From positions 1 through 64,000 of the forward strand of contig CATLPD010000002.1 of NCBI GenBank assembly GCA_950054485.1: DNA of 64,000 nucleotides, in the 5' to 3' direction. Below are positions 63,247 to 64,000 of the stretch, one piece after another. Position numbers and translations under genes: made by a program. The notes beneath the pieces are model-generated. The model was not told the origin of the DNA, did no database searches, and was given only the letters and a program-made list of their open reading frames with translations. Within the stretch, counting starts at the first letter, position 1. Each line of letters starts with the position of its first letter. Origin of the DNA: an uncultured Alphaproteobacteria bacterium. Lineage in GTDB: Bacteria > Pseudomonadota > Alphaproteobacteria > Micavibrionales > CSBR16-224.

Positions 63247-64000
63247 ATGCACAATCCACTTCGAATCGCCGTTGCGGGACTGGGGACAGTCGGTTCATCT
63301 GTTGTGCGCATTATTCAAAATGAAAAATTATCCCTTTTTGATAAGGCGGGTTCCGATCTTGTTGTTTCTGCCGTATCCGCGCGCGACAAGAACCGCGACC
63401 GTGGTGTCGATCTGGCAAATATCGATTGGCACGATGATGCAAAAAATCTGATACAGGACAATATAGATATTTTGGTTGAGGTCATCGGCGGCGCAGATGG
63501 TGTCGCGTATGACATTGTGAAGGCAGCCTTGGGAAAAGGAATATCGGTTGTAACCGCGAACAAGGCTTTACTTGCGGTACATGGCAGCGAGCTTGCACAG
63601 CTTGCTGAACAGAATAACGCCCACCTTAAATACGAGGCAGCCGTTGCTGGCGCAATCCCTGCAATTAAGGCAGTACGGGAAGGCTTGGCAGCAAACCAAA
63701 TTACCAGTATCTACGGGATATTGAATGGGACGTGTAATTACATTTTAACGCAAATGCGCGAGACGGGCGGTAGCTTTAACGAGATCCTCAAGGAGGCACA
63801 AGACAAAGGCTATGCCGAGGCTGACCCTTCGTTTGATATTGATGGCGTAGATACGGCCCACAAAACGGCTTTATTGGCTGCGGCCGCATTTAATATGGCT
63901 CCTGATTTCAACCATATACCGACACGCGGCATTCGTCATGTGACCTCGACTGATATATGTTACGCTGAAGATCTGGGCTATAAAATCAAACTTTTGGGTG
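63247..64000 (+). CDS. hom: Homoserine dehydrogenase (N-terminal part, cut by window end)
   Basis: The first 251 residues are present. The NAD(P)-binding motif is IAVAGLGTVGSSVV (residues 7-20), and the catalytic region begins with GILNGTCNYILTQM and GYAEADPSFDIDGVDTAHK. The enzyme reduces aspartate semialdehyde to homoserine for threonine and methionine synthesis. The start has a GGGG ribosome-binding site. The rest lies beyond the window. Confidence 0.95.
   Translation, partial: MHNPLRIAVAGLGTVGSSVVRIIQNEKLSLFDKAGSDLVVSAVSARDKNRDRGVDLANIDWHDDAKNLIQDNIDILVEVIGGADGVAYDIVKAALGKGISVVTANKALLAVHGSELAQLAEQNNAHLKYEAAVAGAIPAIKAVREGLAANQITSIYGILNGTCNYILTQMRETGGSFNEILKEAQDKGYAEADPSFDIDGVDTAHKTALLAAAAFNMAPDFNHIPTRGIRHVTSTDICYAEDLGYKIKLLG

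Overview
The window is a chromosomal segment of an alphaproteobacterium. The evidence is the gene content and order: yceD(DUF177)-rpmF-plsX-fabH-ihfA-merR, the run mltB-rlpA-dacC-tmk-holB-metG-tatD-MBL hydrolase, a TIGR01459-type HAD protein, a BTLCP transglutaminase-like protein, a K+-independent H+-pyrophosphatase, and a remnant of the alphaproteobacterial 'GNALFLILIAVALFAALS' pilin-like family. Base composition looks moderate to low in GC by eye (not computed). I cannot name a genus; a deep-branching, Micavibrio- or Rhodospirillales-like lineage is a guess.

Region 1 (1-12440, minus strand) is the most distinctive part. A giant adhesin gene starts at 6071 and is still open at the left edge. 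It carries a LEPR-XLL-like N-terminus, a LamG-like domain, CSPG-type repeats and a long tandem array of cadherin repeats. Upstream of it, packed with 3-bp gaps or short overlaps, are a TolC-like outer membrane lipoprotein, a HlyD-type adaptor, a GAF-HlyD fusion and a PqqD-M50 protease-HlyD fusion. No ABC ATPase is visible, so this looks like an export or surface-display system that differs from a classical type I system.

Region 2 (12469-15782) holds a DHH phosphoesterase, a degenerate PP2C-like protein and a complete IS6-family insertion sequence. The inverted-repeat ends of the IS can be read, and its right end cuts into a pilin-like gene next to tRNA-Ser(UGA).

Region 3 (15918-34673) is mostly housekeeping. 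It has peptidoglycan remodelling (mltB, rlpA, dacC) running into tmk, holB, metG, tatD and an MBL hydrolase. Aminopeptidase N, N-formylglutamate amidohydrolase, glutathione reductase, a HAD protein, a patatin-like lipase and an MsbA-type exporter follow.

Region 4 (34716-52970) mixes core genes (gltA, comEC, tRNA-Lys, coaD, gyrA, hppA, bamE) with single orphan genes between them. The orphans include a CbbX-like AAA protein with a long N-terminal extension, an unrecognised 577-residue protein, a signal-less trypsin-like protease, a small acidic exported protein, an HEGFH metallopeptidase-like protein, an ankyrin protein and a LysR regulator with a clear palindromic operator.

Region 5 (53040-64000) is the fatty-acid/ribosome block, with rpmF (only 59 codons), plsX-fabH, ihfA and merR. 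A BTLCP gene whose frame breaks at a run of nine A's, tRNA-Pro(GGG), cutA, rplM-rpsI, a TPR-sulfotransferase with a gamma-carbonic anhydrase-like gene, a small lipoprotein and the start of hom follow.
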